From positions 1-7,890 of the forward strand of contig CAZEJK010000239.1 in the NCBI GenBank assembly GCA_964512045.1: a stretch of 7,890 nucleotides of DNA, read 5' to 3'. A program made the translations under genes and the position numbers. The first letter of the stretch is position 1, and each line of letters starts with the position of its first letter. Positions 6,384 to 7,890 of the stretch are shown here, in pieces. The notes under the pieces are model-generated. The model was not told the origin of the DNA and made no database searches. It worked only from the letters and a program-made list of their open reading frames with translations. Source of the DNA: CAZEJK01 sp964512045 (GTDB lineage Bacteria > Acidobacteriota > Thermoanaerobaculia > Thermoanaerobaculales > Sulfomarinibacteraceae).

Positions 6384-6543
6384 CCTAATCTGAGCGGTTC
6401 TTGCCGGCGATCTGCACCAATCTCCTGCGCTCCAGACACTTCGGAAAATGCTCGACGTACCTCAGGGTATGCCTGCGCTTTTCCGAAGCACTGGAGCATC
6501 AGGATCTTGGCACATCTCATCCGGCAGAACCGCTCAGCTCAGG
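6384..6543 (-). repeat. Long imperfect palindrome, element B (inverted copy of element A)
   Basis: The outer arms 6390-6400 and 6527-6537 pair without error, followed after a 1-base bulge by 6402-6407 with 6521-6526. Further stems are 6417-6420/6507-6510, 6423-6427/6500-6504 and 6429-6435/6491-6497, then a perfect 10-bp stem (CTTCGGAAAA with TTTTCCGAAG, 6439-6448/6479-6488), and an apical stem at 6456-6461/6466-6471 with loop TCAG. I count about 53 Watson-Crick pairs in the main stem. The reverse complement of its core aligns with element A. Most transition mismatches between arms (about 5 of 7) would be G-U on the minus strand, the same repeat orientation as in A. It fills much of the divergent gap between the cytochrome and hpd genes. 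Confidence 0.75.
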
Positions 6544-6549
6544 ATGAAG

Positions 6550-6580
6550 GCTGCCGAGGCGCTGACGTCACAACGGCAGC
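6550..6580. promoter_or_regulatory. Possible operator: inverted repeat around TGACGTCA
   Basis: GCTGCCG (6550-6556) and CGGCAGC (6574-6580) form a 7-base inverted repeat enclosing the perfect 8-base palindrome TGACGTCA (6563-6570). The palindrome is not exactly centred between the arms. It lies 110-140 bp before hpd, a plausible place for a regulator site. It does not match the TyrR box. The identity of any protein bound here is unknown. Confidence 0.35.
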
Positions 6581-6653
6581 AACGTGGCATCGCCTGGACT
6601 GCGGCCGGGAATCGGTCCCATCGCTCCTCTGTTCGTGGTTGCGACGACAGCGA

Positions 6654-6673
6654 AGCGCCGACACCTCGGCGCT
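6654..6673 (+). promoter_or_regulatory. Hairpin directly before the hpd ribosome-binding site
   Basis: AGCGCCGA and TCGGCGCT form a perfect 8-bp stem with loop CACC. It ends only three bases before the GGAGG site (6677-6681) that serves the ATG at 6690. A stem this close can affect ribosome loading or protect the 5' end of the mRNA. The region 6582-6653 between this and the inverted repeat shows no further clear structure. Confidence 0.45.
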
Positions 6674-6689
6674 CACGGAGGACAGAGCC

Positions 6690-7844
6690 ATGACGCATGC
6701 CGCGGAAGCATTCCGCCTGGACGATCCACTCCGCCTCATCGACGTGGATCATGTGCGGTTTTTTGTCGGAAACGCCCGGCAGGCCGCCTTTTTTTACGCC
6801 ACCATGTTCGGGTTCACGATCGACCAGGTGCACGATCTGACGACCGGCAGCCGCGATGAGGCGTCATACCTGCTGCGGCAAGGCAGCATTCGCCTCGTAC
6901 TGACCACCGGTCTGACCGCGGACCACCCGGCGCAGCACCACGTCCGCAAGCTCGGCGACGGCATCAAGGACATCGCATTCACCGTCCCGGACGCCGAGGC
7001 GGCGTTCCGTCAGGCCGTGGCCAACGGCGCCGATCCCGCCGCGGAGCCGTCCGAGCACACCGACCAGCACGGCACCGTCGTCACCGCAGCGATCCACACC
7101 TACGGGCAGGTGGTGCACTCCTTCGTGTCACGCACCGGCGCCTACGGCAACAGCAAGCAGGCCGGACCGTTCATGCCTGGCTACAGGGCCGTCGGTCCAC
7201 TACCGATCAACGACACCAACCAGGAGCATCCCGTGGGACTGGTGCATGTCGACCACTGTGTCGGCAACGTCGAGCTCGGCAAGATGGACCACTGGGTCCG
7301 CTTCTACGAGGAGGTGCTCGGGTTCAAGCTGTTCAAGCACTTCGACGACAAGGACATCTCCACCGAGTACTCTGCCCTGATGTCCAAGGTAATGGCCTCA
7401 GGCAACAAGCTCATCAAGTTCCCGATCAACGAGCCGGCAGAAGGCCGCAAGAAGAGCCAGATTCAGGAGTTTCTGGATTGGCACGACAACACCGCCGGCG
7501 TGCAGCACCTGGCGTTGAGCACCCGCGACGAGCTTGCCACGGTCGCAGAGCTGCGTCGTCGGGGCGTCGATTTCTTGACGATCCCGGAGACCTACTACGA
7601 CCTGGTCTGGGACCGCGTCGGCGAGATTCAGGAGGACACGGGGCGGGTCCGCGACCTCGGGATCCTCGTCGATCGTGACGACGAAGGGTACCTGTTGCAG
7701 CTGTTCACCAGACCGTTGCAGGACCGGCCCACGCTGTTCTTCGAGATTATCTGCCGACGTGGCTCACAGAGCTTTGGCAAGGGCAACTTCAAGGCTCTCT
7801 TCGAAGCGCTGGAGCTGGAGCAGGAGCGCCGGGGAAACCTCTAA
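6690..7844 (+). CDS. hpd: 4-hydroxyphenylpyruvate dioxygenase
   Basis: This 384-residue Fe(II) enzyme converts 4-hydroxyphenylpyruvate to homogentisate in tyrosine breakdown. It has the two vicinal-oxygen-chelate domains of the family: an N-terminal one starting LIDVDHVRFFVGNARQAA (about 16-33) and a catalytic one starting GLVHVDHC. The iron ligands are visible: H189 in VHVDHC, H273 in GVQHLAL and E352 in FFEII. The substrate/closure motifs KFPINEPA (about 243-250), QLF (337-339) and FGKGNFKALFEA (362-373) are present, and the protein ends in the usual EQERRGNL. The normal length and intact motifs argue for an active enzyme. Small departures are C355 after FFEII and S361 where GFGKGNF is common. 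Hydroxymandelate synthase is a related alternative but fits less well. The ATG has GGAGG eight bases upstream. No homogentisate dioxygenase or fumarylacetoacetase gene is visible nearby. Confidence 0.96.
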   Translation: MTHAAEAFRLDDPLRLIDVDHVRFFVGNARQAAFFYATMFGFTIDQVHDLTTGSRDEASYLLRQGSIRLVLTTGLTADHPAQHHVRKLGDGIKDIAFTVPDAEAAFRQAVANGADPAAEPSEHTDQHGTVVTAAIHTYGQVVHSFVSRTGAYGNSKQAGPFMPGYRAVGPLPINDTNQEHPVGLVHVDHCVGNVELGKMDHWVRFYEEVLGFKLFKHFDDKDISTEYSALMSKVMASGNKLIKFPINEPAEGRKKSQIQEFLDWHDNTAGVQHLALSTRDELATVAELRRRGVDFLTIPETYYDLVWDRVGEIQEDTGRVRDLGILVDRDDEGYLLQLFTRPLQDRPTLFFEIICRRGSQSFGKGNFKALFEALELEQERRGNL

Positions 7845-7855
7845 CGCGGCCCCGG

Positions 7856-7869
7856 TGTCGGCCCCGACA
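7856..7869 (+). terminator. Small hairpin after hpd
   Basis: TGTCGG and CCGACA form 6-base arms separated by CC, 11 bases after the hpd stop. The stem is short and no T-run follows before the window ends, so it is a weak terminator candidate. Nothing else is seen in 7845-7890. Confidence 0.3.
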
Positions 7870-7890
7870 GCCGAATCCGGGCCAGCCGGT

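Noticed and set aside
6448..6693. Small plus-strand open frame upstream of hpd
   Set aside because: It runs through one arm of element B and the leader hairpins, has no ribosome site and encodes a low-complexity Arg/Ser-rich sequence.
6690..7844. Hydroxymandelate synthase instead of hpd
   Set aside because: The overall motifs and C-terminal FGKGNFKALFEA...EQERRGNL fit 4-hydroxyphenylpyruvate dioxygenase, and there is no glycopeptide biosynthesis context.

Overview
The window is high-GC bacterial chromosomal DNA with compact gene spacing, good Shine-Dalgarno sites and several GTG/TTG starts. A ParE-type topoisomerase subunit, lipobox-bearing envelope proteins and an actinobacterial/myxobacterial-style 4-hydroxyphenylpyruvate dioxygenase point to a Gram-negative bacterium. 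A Myxococcota/deltaproteobacterial source is my best guess, but the sequence alone does not prove it. I saw no transposase, phage gene, CRISPR array, tRNA or rRNA.

Layout: (1) 1-1247, minus strand: the N-terminal 415 residues of topoisomerase IV subunit B (parE), running off the left edge. (2) 1409-2578, minus: a LivJ-like substrate-binding lipoprotein with no permease beside it, followed by a strong GC hairpin. (3) 2731-5592, plus: a tight three-gene operon (spacings +7 and -4) encoding an M29-type aminopeptidase-like metalloprotein, a membrane protein with an N-terminal zinc ribbon, and a BtuF-like helical-backbone metal/corrinoid receptor without a signal peptide. A 152-bp divergent promoter region separates it from the lipoprotein gene. 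(4) 5814-6347, minus: a small c-type cytochrome lipoprotein. (5) 6690-7844, plus: 4-hydroxyphenylpyruvate dioxygenase (hpd), with a structured leader.

The most unusual part is non-coding. The gaps on both sides of the cytochrome gene are each filled by a 160-180-bp imperfect palindrome that would fold into one long hairpin: element A at 5610-5791 and element B at 6384-6543. Their cores align with each other when B is reverse-complemented, so they appear to be two inverted copies of one repeat family bracketing the cytochrome gene. Within the arms, most transition differences leave G-U pairs on one strand only: plus for A and minus for B, which is the same orientation of the repeat. That suggests a structure maintained as RNA rather than a merely decayed DNA palindrome. 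Shorter hairpins at the outer edges of A serve as likely terminators for the two converging transcription units.

The genes do not form one obvious pathway. Tyrosine catabolism is represented by hpd alone. The three-gene operon is the only clear functional unit whose purpose is unknown.
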